Assembly (NCBI GenBank): GCA_031763025.1
Contig: JASSKH010000003.1
Coordinates: 10,178,734-10,242,733, forward strand
DNA from: Macrocystis pyrifera
Taxonomy: Eukaryota; Sar; Phaeophyceae; Laminariales; Laminariaceae
Reading direction: 5' to 3'
DNA length: 64,000 nucleotides
How positions within the stretch are numbered: the stretch's first letter is position 1; every line of letters starts with the position of its first letter. The notes beneath the pieces were generated by a model. That model saw only the letters and a list, made by a program, of their open reading frames with translations. It did no database searches and had not been told where the DNA came from. Positions 40,731 through 53,260 of the stretch are shown here, one piece after another. The position numbers were made by a program, and so were the translations under genes.

Positions 40731-43640
40731 CAAAAAAAAACCTCGATCAACACGTCGAGTAAGATTCTGCTGTACGCTGTCAAGGACAACTTCGCCACAA
40801 CCCACAGCACCGCTGGGGTTAAGGAGCTCTGTCTAGTATAGTCCATTTCGTGGATCATAAGCCTCAGTGACTCTGAGCAACAGCGGCAAAGAAGTCAACT
40901 CCCGATAAGCGTTCTGCTATCTGATAAAGGAGAGCTGAACTTCGACAAATTTCCAAGAGGACCGTCGGCCCCAGAGAGATTATTTGAAAGTCGTTACTAC
41001 GGCGGCATAGAAGTTAACTCCCGATAAGCTTTCTGCTATCTGTGAAAGGAGCGCTGAACTTCGATAAAATTCCAAGAGGACCATCGGCCTCAGAGAATTG
41101 TGTTTTTTATATAGTCGTCACTTCCACAGTGGCGCAGAAGCAAACTCCTGACAAGCGTGATAGCTGTCTGCCAAAGGAGTCCCCGACTTCACCATTTTCT
41201 GACAGGACCATCCATTGCGGAGGAACCTAGAAAATAAAAAAAACTCGATCAACACGTCGAGTAAGATTCTGCTGTACGCTGTCAAGCACGACTTCGCCAC
41301 AACCCACAGCACCGCTGGGGTTAAGGAGCTCTGTCTAGTGTAGTCCATTTCGTGGATCATAAGCCTCAGTGACTCTGAGCAACAGCGGCATAGAAGTTAA
41401 CTCCCGATAAGCGTTCTGCTATCTGATAATAGAGCGCCGAACTTCGACAAATTTCCAAGGGGACCGTCGGCCCCAGAGAGATTATTTGAAAGTCGTTACT
41501 ACAGCGGCATAGAAGTTAACTCCCGATAAGCTTTCTGCTATCTGTGAAAGGAGCGCTGAACTTCGATAAAATTCCAAGAGGACCATCGGCCCCAGAGAAT
41601 TGTTTTTTATATAGTCGTCACTTCCACAGTGGCGCAGAAGCAAACTCCTGACAAGCGTGATAGCTGTCTGCCAAAGGAGTCCCTGACTTCACCATTTTCT
41701 GACAGGACCATCCATTGCGGAGGAGCCTAGAAAATACAAAAAAAACCTCGATCAACACGTCGAGTAAGATTCTGCTGTACGCTGTCAAGGACAACTTCGC
41801 CACAACCCACAGCACCGCTGGGGTTAAGGAGCTCTGTCTAGTGTAGTCCATTTCGTGGATCATAAGCCTCAGTGACTCTGAGCAACAGCGGCATAGAAGT
41901 TAACTCCCGATAAGCGTTCTGCTATCTGATAAAGGAGAGCTGAACTTCGACAAATTTCCAAGAGGACCGTCGGCCCCAGAGAGATCATTTGAAAGTCGTT
42001 ACTACAGCGGCATAGAAGTTACTCCCGATAAGCTTTCTGCTATCTGTGAAAGGAGCGCTGAACTTCGATAAAATTCCAAGAGGACCATCGGCCCAGAGAA
42101 TTGTTTTTTATATAGTCGTCACTTCCACAGTGGCGCAGAAGCAAACTCCTGACAAGCGTGATAGCTGTCTGCCAAAGGAGTCCCTGACTTCACCATTTTC
42201 TGACAGGACCATCCATTGCGGAGGAACCTAGAAAATACAAAACAAAACTCGATCAACACGTCGAGTAAGATTCTGCTGTACGCTGTCAAGGACAACTTCG
42301 CCACAACCCACAGCACCGCTGGGGTTAAGGAGCTCTGTCTAGTGTAGTCCATTTCGTGGATCATAAGCCTCAGTGACTCTGAGCAACAGCGGCATAGAAG
42401 TCAACTCCCGATAAGCGTTCTGCTATCTGATAAAGGAGAGCTGAACTTCGACAAATTTCCAAGAGGACCGTCGGCCCCAGAGAGATTATTTGAAAGTCGT
42501 TACTACGGCGGCATAGAAGTTAACTCCCGATAAGCTTTCTGCTATCTGTGAAAGGAGCGCTGAACTTCGATAAAATTCCAAGAGGACCATCGGCCCCAGA
42601 GAATTGTTTTTTATATAGTCGTCACTTCAACAGTGGCGCAGAAGCAAACTCCTGACAAGCGTGATAGCTGTCTGCCAAAGGAGTCCCGACTTCACCATTT
42701 TCTGACAGGACCATCCATTGCGGAGGAGCCTAGAAAATAAAAAAAACCTCGATCAACACGTCGAGTAAGATTCTGCTGTACGCTGTCAAGGACGACTTCG
42801 CCACAACCCACAGCACCGCTGGGGTTAAGGAGCTCTGTCTAGTATAGTCCATTTCGTGGATCATAAGCCTCAGTGACTCTGAGCAACAGCGGCATAGAAG
42901 TTAACTCCCGATAAGCGTTCTGCTATCTGATAAAGGAGAGCTGAACTTCGACAAATTTCCAAGAGGACCGTCGGCCCCAGAGAGATTATTTGAAAGTCGT
43001 TACTACGGCGGCATAGAAGTTAACTCCCGATAAGCTTTCTGCTATCTGTGAAAGGAGCGCTGAACTTCGATAAAATTCCAAGAGGACCATCGGCCCCAGA
43101 GAATTGTTTTTTATATAGTCGTCACTTCCACAGTGGCGCAGAAGCAAACTCCTGACAAGCGTGATAGCTGTCTGCCAAAGGAGTCCCTGACTTCACCATT
43201 TTCTGACAGGACCATCCATTGCGGAGGAACCTAGAAAATACAAAAAACCTCGATCAACACGTCGAGTAAGATTCTGCTGTACGCTGTCAAGGACAACTTC
43301 GCCACAACCCACAGCACCGCTGGGGTTAAGGAGCTCTGTCTAGTATAGTCCATTTCGTGGATCATAAGCCTCAGTGGCTCTGAGCAACAGCGGCATAGAA
43401 GTTAACTCCCGATAAGCGTTCTGCTATCTGATAAAGGAGCGCTGAACTTCGACAAATTTCCAAGAGGACCGTCGGCCTCAGAGAGATTATTTGAAAGTCG
43501 TTACTACGGCGGCATAGAAGTTAACTCCCGATAAGCATTCTGCTATCTGTGAAAGGAGCGCTGAACTTCGATAAAATTCCAAGAGGACCATCGGCCCCAG
43601 CGAGGTTAAATGACAGTCGTTACTAGAGCGGCATAGAACT

Positions 43641-44619
43641 TCACTCCTGACAAGTACTCTGATAGCTGTGAATGGAGCGCTGACCTTCGATAATTTCCAA
43701 GAGGGTCGTCGATCCCACAGAAATTTTGTGTTTTTGTTTTGCGGTCGTCAGTTGCACTTCACGTCGGTCTGTGACCCCACACGACTGTTGGAACGAGAAC
43801 TATTTTTCAATAATTTTTCCGAGGAGGACACGACAAATTATTCGCACGGCAGTAGTACTGCTAAGACTGTACCTGAGTGCACTACTCGTACTGCTTTGAA
43901 ATCATACGAGTAGGACACCAACTTTAAACTTCAAAGCGAGCTGTATCAGTTACACTTCGCGCATCCAGAAGGTCCCGCATAGATAGGTGTCTGCTATCAA
44001 CTGCTACCGTACTACTGCAGTTAGGATTGTTTCATCTCTGCGAGATACCCAGCGAACATCACTACGTTGTTGGAGGTGTGTGTACATCTCACCTCGTGCC
44101 ATATTTCTCATACGAAGCTAGTGTGGACTCCAAAATCTCGACCCAAAGTCGAGTATTGTACTGCTGCACGCTGTCGAAGGCAACTTCAACACAACCCAGC
44201 GCGCTGAGGTTAGGAGCTCTGCTAGGCGTAGTTTTGTGAGCCTTGGAATCCCCAGGCAACAGCGGTGTGGAAGCAAACTCCCGACAAGCGTGACAGCTGT
44301 CTGCCAATGGAGTCCCTGTGACTTCACCATTTATTTTCTGACAGGACCATCCATCGCTGAGGAACTTAGGAAATACAAAAATCGACCCACAGTCAAGTAT
44401 ACTGCTGTATGAAGGATAACTTCGCTACAACTCACAGCACCGCTGGGGTTAAGGAGCTCTGCTTAGTGTAGTCCACATCGTGGATCGTCAGTCTCGGACA
44501 AGCCGAGCTGCAGCTGTATAGAAGCAATTCCCGGCGGTACCACCGTCTGCAAAAGGAACCCTGACTTCACAAATTTCCAACAGGGACCTCCCCGTGTGAT
44601 CATCGAGGAGAAGCCCCTG
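43641..44619. repeat. Right-edge diverged satellite with non-satellite insert
   Basis: Strongly diverged units flank about 400 bp (43740-44125) that do not resemble the satellite. Edge units keep the stem-loops: SL1 CTCGAC/GTCGAG at 44137-44153, SL2 at 44193-44211 and 44429-44450, SL3 TCCA-CATCG-TGGA at 44472-44484, SL4 CTTGG-AATCC-CCAGG at 44242-44256 and CTCGG-ACAAG-CCGAG at 44493-44507. The insert holds a perfect 9-bp stem, CTACTCGTA and TACGAGTAG with a 14-base loop (43882-43913), and a GAGGTG/CACCTC pair near 44072. No gene is seen. Confidence 0.8.
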
Positions 44620-44699
44620 GAAATAATTCAAATCTCGATAGTATCGTGTCGAGAAACTTACATAGCTTGGTGCTGTTTCAATAGCTACCTCAAAGACAA

Positions 44700-45007
44700 T
44701 CACAGTACTCCTGTAGATTAGGGGCACTGCTTGGCGCTATCCATTACTGTGGATTTGTCAGCCTCGTGACTCACGAGCAGAAGCTAGTCAAAGCCTTTCC
44801 CGGCCATCGCTTCCTTCTAACGGGGCTCTGCGTCTTCTATCTTCGAAAAGGAACGCGTGTACTGCTATATCATACATACATACGGCAACGTAAAAGCCTC
44901 GGGATCCCCGAGCATTGTGCGGCGGCCGCTCCAAGAGATACTGTTGTACATACGGTACTACTGGTGTAGTATCATACAAGACCGCTGGCCAAGTACTACT
45001 CATCATC
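44700..45007 (+). other. Unassigned leader upstream of gag relic, copy 2
   Basis: This repeats 81-388 with one noted substitution (AACGTAAAAG for AAAGTAAAAG near 44888). Confidence 0.5.
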
Positions 45008-45329
45008 ATGGGGGACTCAGCTTTTAAACAACAGCAGCGGCAACCTAGCCAATACTATCAAAGAACTGACGAAGTCCGACGGCGGCAAGTCAGGGGATTT
45101 TCGCGATTGGCGTAAGAGGCTGGCGGCAGTGCTCAGCGTCGCGCGCCGAGACATTGCAAGCCTGATCAAAGGGAAACCCCGACCAACCGAAGAAACGACC
45201 GGCACGGGAACGCAGGCTTCTCTTGACAGGGTAATTACTGACTATGATAGGGCGAACGAAGACTCGACTGGTACGTGCGAGGATGGTCAGCGGGCTGTTC
45301 AAGAACTGATCAACAAGTACAACAAGTAA
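45008..45329 (+). pseudogene. gag relic, copy 2, differently frameshifted
   Basis: The same gag start as at 389, but an extra T in the TTTTAAA run (about 45020) shifts the frame after six codons, while the CG insertion of copy 1 is absent, so the later FRDWRKRL to NKYNK part is in one frame to TAA 45327-45329. Each macro-copy is thus broken at a different place. Confidence 0.6.
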
Positions 45330-45448
45330 TCTTCCAAGATCAAGGCAGGATCCAACGATGAAGCTGGGCAGAAGCGGTGTTGCTGCGCACAAGACTACGT
45401 CTCACGACGGCTCGGAACGTTACCCGCCGCAAAGCAACGGCGCTCACA

Positions 45449-46627
45449 TCACCTCTGGTGTACTGAGCGCGATATCACCTCCCGTCAACGACGACGAGAA
45501 GCCGTCCGCAAGCAACCTTCTTGCAGAGGACAAGTCACCGACAACAACAGTCGGAACATCATCGACGGGAGCTGGAGTATCCTCACTAGGGGGCGGAACG
45601 CCATCACCAAGGTCTAGAGATTCCTCAATCAGGGACCGGAACGCCATCATCAGAGACTGGAACACTACCGCAACAAGCTGGAGTGTCGTCATCATCGTCA
45701 GGAGCTACATCTTCTTTTTCGCCCTGGGACGCATCTGCTGCTTCGCCCGGGGTTGAATCTTCCAGTCTGGCTGGAGTCACACTGGATGCACCGCATCACG
45801 AGACCGCCAGTGCGGTACATAATCCAAGCGTCGAGGAGACCTCACCTCTGGTGTACTGAGCGCGATATCACCTCCCGTCAACGACGACGAGAAGCCGTCC
45901 GCAAGCAACCTTCTTGCAGAGGACAAGTCACCGACAACAACAGTCGGAACATCATCGACGGGAGCTGGAGTATCCTCACTAGGGGGCGGAACGCCATCAC
46001 CAAGGTCTAGAGATTCCTCAATCAGGGACCGGAACGCCATCATCAGAGGCTGAAACACTACCGCAACAAGCTGGAGTGTCGTCATCATCGTCAGGAGCTA
46101 CATCTTCTTTTTCGCCCTGGGACGCATCTGCTGCTTCGCCCGGGGTTGAATCTTCCAGTCTGGCTGGAGTCACACTGGATGCACCGCATCACGAGACCGC
46201 CAGTGCGGTACATAATCCAAGCGTCGAGGAGACCTCACCTCTGGTGTACTGAGCGCGATATCACCTCCCGTCAACGACGACGAGAAGCCGTCCGCAAGCA
46301 ACCTTCTTGCAGAGGACAAGTCACCGACAACAACAGTCGGAACATCATCGACGGGAGCTGGAGTATCCTCACTAGGGGGCGGAACGCCATCACCAAGGTC
46401 TAGAGATTCCTCAATCAGGGACCGGAACGCCATCATCAGAGGCTGGAACACTACCGCAACAAGCTGGAGTGTCGTCATCATCGTCAGGAGCTACATCTTC
46501 TTTTTCGCCCTGGGACGCATCTGCTGCTTCGCCCGGGGTTGAATCTTCCAGTCTGGCTGGAGTCACACTGGATGCACCGCATCACGAGACCGCCAGTGCG
46601 GTACATAATCCAAGCGTCGAGGAGACC
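45449..46627 (+). repeat. 393-bp tandem repeat, three units, copy 2
   Basis: Units are 45449-45841, 45842-46234 and 46235-46627, all 393 bp. The 398-bp unit of copy 1 has no counterpart. Confidence 0.9.
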
Positions 46628-47428
46628 TTCGACAGCAAACACGCCAAGAGGGCATCGGGGGAACACCCCCCGGACACGTGTGTAGATTTCGCCTACACCG
46701 ATCGAGACCCTTCTCGGATCTCGGAGGAGGAAAACTGGGTGATCAAAATCCCCACCAAAACACTACGATGCCATTCATTCCCCGGAGCAGCATCACCCGG
46801 GATCATCGGATCATCAACATCTGGGGTCATCGGAGCATCAGTATCTGGGATAATCGTAGCATCATCATTTGGGATCACCGGATCATCAGCTGGATCGTCA
46901 TCGTCTGGGATCATGGGGGCATCAGCGTCTGGGATCACCGGAGCATCCACGTCTGGGAAAACTGCATCAACATCATCTGGGATCACCGGATCATCTGAAT
47001 CAGCCGGATCATCATCGTCTGGGATCATCGGAGCACCAGCGTCTGGGATCACCGGAGCATCCACGTCTGGGATCACTGGATCAGCATCATCCGGGATCAC
47101 CGGATCATCAGCTGGATCATCATCTTCTGGCATCTCCGGAGTATCAGCTGAGACATCACCGCCTGCTTCACCAGGGGTCGTGTCAGCTTCTCGAGGGTTG
47201 TGTCCGACTCGTGCCGCCACACGAGAGAACACAGAGACCAACCGTCAGCTGAAGGAAGTCCACACGCTTACGATAGCGGAAAGACAACCACGGGCAAACC
47301 CCAGGACCACCGGCAAATCCCGGGACCACGGGCAAACCCCGGGACAGGATCTGCGGCATCGACACAGGACGATCAAGAGCCACTGGCGAGTACGGCCTTC
47401 GTGTACAACCGCAAGCCAACTTCAATAA
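46628..47428 (+). pseudogene. Ser/Gly-rich copia spacer relic, copy 2
   Basis: This is the counterpart of 2408-3208, with the 24-bp minisatellite at 46799-47151 and the 19-bp triple repeat at 47288-47344. I saw no difference from copy 1. Confidence 0.45.
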
Positions 47429-47640
47429 TCCTCTTCTTGCTGGACGGCGAGCCCATCAACATCGGGACCAAGAAGCAGACACTGACTGCTTAATTTACAG
47501 TGGAGGCGGAGCTGAGACGACAATCAGTTTTGAGGGAAAGGAAAAGACTACCTCTCCAACTTCGACATAAGGTGAGCCTCAAGTCCTATGCAAAGAATAA
47601 CGGACCAAGCGCATCGGACGACCACCGATGTCTACACCAA
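47383..47640 (+). pseudogene. Ty1/copia RNase H relic, copy 2
   Basis: The TKKQTLTA-stop-FTVEAEL block is the same as in copy 1, including the TAA and the AG insertion, so these breaks predate the macro-duplication. Confidence 0.65.
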
Positions 47641-48876
47641 CAAGGTCAAGCCACTGGAAGCGTGAACTGTATTTTCTCCCTTACCGAAGCTGTAGGTTGT
47701 CGCATGTTCAATTTGTACGGGGGGGATAAGAAAAGAATTTCCTTGGGTCAACGAACTGATCACCGGATTTTTTGCATTCATTGGTAGCGTATCCCGTCCA
47801 TCTTCCCTGCAGTGCAGTACAATGACCGGTGTTGTGCAAGAGTAAAGATAAATCGCAGTCAGTAGAGAGTAAGGATGCATTGTAACCAAGTCGAATCATT
47901 AGATTCGAATGTGTAGTTGAAAAGGGTACGTCATCTCCGGAACTTCAGGATGTATGGCAGGAGAACTCTCCACCTAGATGAGTCCAAACAGGATATTATC
48001 ATACACGAGGGGGATGTCTCTCTGATAACAGTATGTCTTGTTACAGCGTTAAGCTGGCAGTATCAAAAACATGGTCCTTTGTTTGTTTTGTGGGCGGCAG
48101 GAACGTTAATAGTTTGTTCACTCCTATTGTTCTTGTTGCGGAAGGATGAACAAATTCACAGCTTTAGACTATTACACACATTTAGTATTCCTTTGTCGTT
48201 TAACTGACTGAAATGTAGTTCACAATTTGATGATTCTTGGACTGATAGCTAAGCTTGCATAATGAAAAGTAGCAGAGCTGGATATTTTACATCTGCTTGT
48301 CTCGTGTAACCCCCGGGTATTCTAGAAGAATGAGTTAGCTCTCAGTAGTTTATGTTGAATACTGTCACCGCAACAATTATCACCTTGTTGTGTGCATTTT
48401 TGGAAGTATGGCATGTAACGCAAAAGCAACGAGTACAATGTTCCACAGTTGAATTTCAAAATTCAATTCAGCTCGACGTGTTTACGCATCGAGGGGTCGT
48501 ATTAGGGATGACACCTGTTACAGCAGTAGCCAGTATCATCTAGTCGCTGCAGCAAAAAACAGGGCTACCAGGTACTCCTGTAGCAACCATAATTTAGGTA
48601 CACACCCATCTCGTACAAGCAGGTGTTACAACAGAACAAGAACAGAACGATTCTATGTTCGGTTATTTTGTTCCTGTATGTGTTGAATTCACTCCTTGGA
48701 TCTCATGTGGTAGGTACATCTTGTACAACTGATTATCCTTGGAACTCATGTAGGTACATTACGTACAAGTGTTTGTTCCCAATAGCAACATCACCACTTG
48801 ATGTTGCGTGTGTTTCTTTCGAAGAAGTCTTAGCATGTAACGCAGAGTAAGAAAGTGTATGCTTAACGGGAGGAGG
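47641..48876. other. Unassigned sequence, copy 2
   Basis: Counterpart of 3421-4660 with G7 in place of G10 at about 47719 and one C fewer in the CCCCCC run near 48310. No gene is recognised. Confidence 0.5.
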
Positions 48877-48956
48877 TATTAGAGATGATACTTGTTAGTA
48901 GCCATCATAATCGTTACTCGATAACACTTGCGTCATCTGGTATACATTTACGCTTT
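48877..48956. repeat. 80-bp flank repeat, left, copy 2
   Basis: Counterpart of 4661-4740; its partner is 58819-58898. Confidence 0.9.
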
Positions 48957-48978
48957 TGTAATACGCCATACCTAATAA

Positions 48979-48988
48979 TATATAAAAG
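48979..48988 (+). promoter_or_regulatory. TATA box of M1, copy 2
   Basis: TATATAAAAG, 183 bp before the ATG at 49162. Confidence 0.5.
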
Positions 48989-49161
48989 CTTCGTTTTCAC
49001 GTCGTCCACTTTTGTTTCTGTCATTCAATGGCAGTATCAGCGAACACGCTCTATTCACCAACATAGAATAAAGACTACCAGATATACCAGGTATCTATTT
49101 TTTTCAAAAGGTGTGCGCGTCAAACCTTACGTGTTTGACATAAGAACAGGTATTTTCTAGC

Positions 49162-49604
49162 ATGGTGCACGCCTTGATTGAGTTGTGCATCGCAGTGACC
49201 TACCCCTATATTTCTCTATTTCCCTTGTCTTTCTGTCGCGCATTTTTTTCTGCTCTCGGTGTCATGCGTACTACGTGTGTACTTCGCCTTTGTTCCGACA
49301 TTCCGGCTTTTCGTGCAAGGGTTCTACAGTACTGCGAACTACCTCCATTCGAGGCAGAGGAAAAAGCAAGGGGAGGGGTGCGAGAACTACACTGACTACG
49401 TCGTGATGGCCCTGCATTGGGGACTGCATCTACCTGGAATTCTCACAGCCTACACGCTATGCGTGCATCTCGACAACACATACAGCGAATCTTTGTCTGG
49501 AGGAAGCACCAGTACTCTTCGTATCGAGCGCCATAACTCAAGGCGAGTGGCAGTTGTGTCGCGAGAAATCATGTAACGCGTCATGCCCTCGCCACGGTGG
49601 CTAG
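49162..49604 (+). pseudogene. ORF-A relic of M1, copy 2
   Basis: Same three-frame layout as 4946-5388; I saw no change inside the relic. Confidence 0.5.
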
Positions 49605-50455
49605 AGAACAAATCAAACCAGCAACACATTCGAAATACCAACACAAGCTTCCACGTAATACAACTGAATTATATCCAGCGCGTTCAATACGAAGTGCACA
49701 ACTCAACACGCCTCTTTGATGGAATTTCTATAGTTAGAGAAACGCTGATGAATGTCCAAACCAAGATACTCGTATACCTGTAGTCGTACGGAGTGACCGA
49801 AAATCAACGTCCATACGACGACAGTTACCAGTTACGCGTTAGTTGTCGGGTGATGCCTAGTATGAACAAATATATTACCAAAGGAAATGAGCAGAATACG
49901 CTTCTTGAAGCACAGTGTTGGTAATGGACGATCACAGACTTCGCTAGAAATTGGGAAAAAAATACGAAATAACAGTGCTTAACGGTTGAAGCAGGAAGAA
50001 AAAAAACACTGCTCCAAGCTAGGCACGTAGAAACAACAAAACCGAAAACAACAACAACCTGGTATAATGGATGAAACTATTTCTGCTCGGTAGTAGGGAT
50101 GACAATGGTATCCACATATACTAAAACAAATATCAACAGCACTAACAGGCATGCAAAACACATTCGGAAAGGGCGGGGAAAGGGGGAATTTCTCATTCGT
50201 GACAAGCTACGTGCAACCTCCGGTTATTTTTATGTTTATTTATTTCCCAATATAGACACACACACCCATTCCTTGAATTCTGCAGCTTGAGATTTGGTCT
50301 TCTTCATATGCGGACTGTATACCCTGAGTGAAGCCATATAAAACCCGTAGCACGCGCGAACGAAGTATCACACACAGCTTGCAAAGATGAGTTTCGACGA
50401 GATCCTCGATCTCACAGCTGTTGTTTTTTATTTTCATAAGTATTAGTCAAGCTAA

Positions 50456-50659
50456 AACGAGCCACCATCGAATATCGGCGCGGCCGAAGGAAGCGATCCG
50501 CGAATCGTGAAGAAACAGCCGAAACAAGGTCAGACGAAAATGCACTACTGCACGCGGAGTTTGCTCGCTACATTGGCGTTGAACATTCGGATGGACGGAC
50601 AGCGTACGTTTCTAGGAGAACGTTTGGAGGGCGGAGCTAGACAGCAGATAGTGATTTAG
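50456..50659 (+). pseudogene. ORF-B relic of M1, copy 2
   Basis: Same open frame after TAA, ending in TAG, as 6236-6439. Confidence 0.4.
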
Positions 50660-51135
50660 GTGCCCTGAACGCAGAAATAAAAAAAAAAAAAATATGATTT
50701 GGAACACATACAGAACCGGTAGAAGCTGAGATGGAGCCGTGTGCAGACCTGGGAATAGCTCAGATGGAACTGCATGCAGAGCAGGGGAGGAAAAGAGGGG
50801 TAGGAATTGAGTCGTCTACTGTGGTAAGGGGTACGGGTTTTCAGGAGAGCTGCTGATGCGGTACATAGAAGAGCTGCGGGAGGGGTATCTAGCGCATATG
50901 TTCAAGAGAAGAGAGGGCATCGTTGTTGCGGAGATATACAGCAGATGAACGCGGGAGGGTCGGGGGCGGGTTGCTCAACGGCGACGGGGGAAGGGTAGAG
51001 GATAGAAAAAGAGAGGAAAGCAGCAAAGAGCAGAGGAAAACGGTGCGAAGCGAAAGGGAACCGCGGGCTGCACAAAACGCGCGCGAGCAATCAAACAAAT
51101 CAAAGGAAAACACACACGCGCGCACATACAATGTA

Positions 51136-51145
51136 TATATAAAAG
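51136..51145 (+). promoter_or_regulatory. TATA box of M2, copy 2
   Basis: TATATAAAAG, 183 bp before the ATG at 51319. Confidence 0.5.
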
Positions 51146-51318
51146 CTTCGGTTTCACGTCGTCCACTTTGGTTTCTGTCATTCAATGGCAGTATCAGCGA
51201 ACACGCTCTATTCACCAACATAGAATAAACACTACCAGATATACCAGGTATCTATCTTTTTTTAAAAGTGTGCGCGTCAAACCTGACGTCTTTGACATAA
51301 TAACAGGTATTTTCTAGC

Positions 51319-51737
51319 ATGGTGCACGCCTTAATTGAGTTGTGCATCGCACTGACCTGCCCCTATATTTCTCTACTTCCCCTGCCTTTCTGCCGCAACT
51401 TTTCTTCTGCCCTCGGTGTCATGCGTACTACGTGTGTACTTCGCCTCTGTTCCGATGTGCCGGCTTTTCGTACAAGGGTTCTACAGTACTGCGAAGTACC
51501 TCCGTTCGAGGCAGAGAAAAAAGCAAGAGGAGGGGTGCGAGAACTACAATGACTACGTCGTGATGGCCCTGCATTGGAATACTGCCGGTCTATGCGTGTG
51601 TCACGACGACGCCTGGAGCGATGCTTTGTCCGGAGGAAGCACCAGCACTCTACGTATCGAGCGACAAAACTCAAGGCGAGTGGCAGTTGCGTCGTGAGGA
51701 AACTTGCAACGCGGCTTGCCCTCGCCACGGTAGCTAG
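51319..51737 (+). pseudogene. ORF-A relic of M2, copy 2
   Basis: Counterpart of 7098-7516, including the 24-bp loss in the LHW block. Confidence 0.5.
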
Positions 51738-52489
51738 TAACGTACATCATACCAGCAACGCAGTCCAACTACCAGCACAACCTTCCACAATGTAGAACTG
51801 AATGGTAGCCAACGCGTTGAACACGAGATCGATAACTCAACACGCCTCCTTGATGGCAATCAGTAGCTCGACAAACGCTTACGGACATCCAAAGCAAGAT
51901 ACTCGTATACCTGTACTTGTGCGGAGTGATTGCAGGTCAACACTACTATTGATATGTCGACTTAACAGTTACAAGTTGACCGTCGAATGATGCTTAGCTT
52001 GAAATAAGAGGTTGCGAAAGGAAAGGAGCAGAAAACGCTTCTTGAAGCACAGCGCTAGTATCTAGACGATCACAGGCTTTGCTGGAAATTCAAAGAAAAC
52101 AGAGAATACCCGTTACGAAAGACAAGAGTGGAATACGCCCCCTGAACCACAGCCTTGGAAGACAATCACAGCCTTCGCTACAAATTAAGAAACAAACAAC
52201 AACAGTGTTTAAGCGCTGAACAAAAGAAGGGGGCAGAGCATTCCCTCTCAACCACAGCTTTGGTAGACGATCACAGGCTTCGCCGGAGACAAACACAAAG
52301 CTCACACCTTACCTGGTACGAACGGAAAGGAGCAGGGATGCCTGCTGAAGCACAGCGTTGGTAGACAACCACAGGCATCACAGAAAACGAAACTGTGCAC
52401 GAAGGTACACACATAGAAAGAACAGCAATAACAAAAACGTTATACTTCGTGCTAGTATATTCAATACAACGATAAATGAACCGTCATAG

Positions 52490-52672
52490 ATTATCGGCGC
52501 GGCCGAAAGAAATCCGGGAATCATTGGTAAACAACCGAAACAAGGTAAGACGAAAAAATGGTGGACGTGGAAACTACTTGCTGCGCCGGTATTGGAAGTA
52601 CGGATGAACGGAGAGCGTGTATTTGTGGAAGAAGGTTCAGAGGACGGAGTTAAGAAACAGGGAGTTAAGTAA
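52490..52672 (+). pseudogene. ORF-B relic of M2, copy 2
   Basis: Counterpart of 8269-8451, with the same CAAG|GTAAGA site and LLAAPVLEVRM block. Confidence 0.4.
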
Positions 52673-53260
52673 GTGAGCTGAACGGACAACAAAATGGAAC
52701 AAGCCGAGATGAAACGCATGCAGAACCGGGAGAAGCTGAGAGGAAGCCGTATGCAGAACTGGGTGAAGCTGAGATGGGGCCGCATGCAGAACTGAGGCGC
52801 TGGGAGAAGCTTGAAAAGAAAAGGAGCAACGGGATGCCGTAGTTTACTGTAGTACCGGTATTCGGGAGAGCTGCTGAAGGGGTACATATGACAGCTGCTA
52901 GAGGGATGAAAGCTTTTTGTGACGGAGATGAAAATGATGACGGCGGGGAGGATGGGGGTCGCTGAACGGCAACGGGAGAGGGAGCAGGGTAGAGGCGTTG
53001 ACAGTAGCGTGGAGCAGACAAAAACAGCGGAGAACATCAGAGGAAAACAGAGGGCGACACACATGAGACACCAACACAACCAAAAATTTCAAACACCCCC
53101 CCACGGCAACAAATATAATAATTCCGTCGTTCAACAGCAGTATCGACAAAAAGGCTCTATTTGCCATCATGCAAAACATACTGCGGCATCAGTCATGTAA
53201 CTGGTATACGTGTACGCATCAAACGTTACATGTTTGACATAGAAAGATGTATTTTCTAGC

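Larger units (their letters stand above)
15791..43640. repeat. Satellite array, about 53 full units of about 503 bp
   Basis: Landmarks such as GTCCATTTCGTGGATCATAA recur every 502-507 bp from 16290 to 43350. A typical unit, 17341-17844, divides at GCATAGAAG/GCAGAAG words into sub-repeats A (119 bp), B (127 bp) and C (258 bp). A and B share TTAACTCCCGATAAGC, AAAGGAGCGCTGAACTTCGA and CCAAGAGGACC. C starts as a diverged third copy (CAAACTCCTGACAAGCGTG, ACAGGACCATCC) and then carries a variable A-rich linker and about 140 bp not found in A or B. Two short units of about 389 bp lack one sub-repeat. Small open frames in many units are only side effects of the repeat. Units inside are nearly identical and edge units are diverged, as expected from unequal exchange. 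Confidence 0.97.
1..44619. repeat. Macro-repeat, copy 1 (about 44.6 kb)
   Basis: The first bases of the window reappear at 44620, directly after diverged satellite, and everything after that follows the same order as from position 1. The offset between copies is 44619 at the start, 44618 after the gag relic, about 44220 after the 393-bp repeats and 44223 at the start of the satellite array, so only small indels and one lost repeat unit separate the copies in the 15.8-kb non-satellite part. The phase chosen here is arbitrary because the window starts inside the repeat. A true tandem macrosatellite, a recent segmental duplication, or an assembly that walked past the end of a circular or collapsed repeat are all possible. 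Confidence 0.97.

Noticed and set aside
22412-42231. Many repeated 60-110 codon frames in the satellite, such as those reading MKGALNFDKIPRGPS on plus and MIHEMDYTRQSS on minus.
   Set aside because: They recur with the unit, lie in both strands, and change length with the A-rich linker. They are by-products of a repeat and not genes.
15791-43640. CRISPR-like regular repeats.
   Set aside because: The period is about 503 bp, spacers are not unique, and no cas genes are present.
15791-43640. Ribosomal DNA intergenic spacer repeats.
   Set aside because: I saw no rRNA-like sequence anywhere in the full 44.6-kb unit.
15791-43640. CENP-B box in the satellite.
   Set aside because: No stretch matches TTCG, four bases, A, two bases, CGGG; CTTCGACAAATTTCC lacks the CGGG end.
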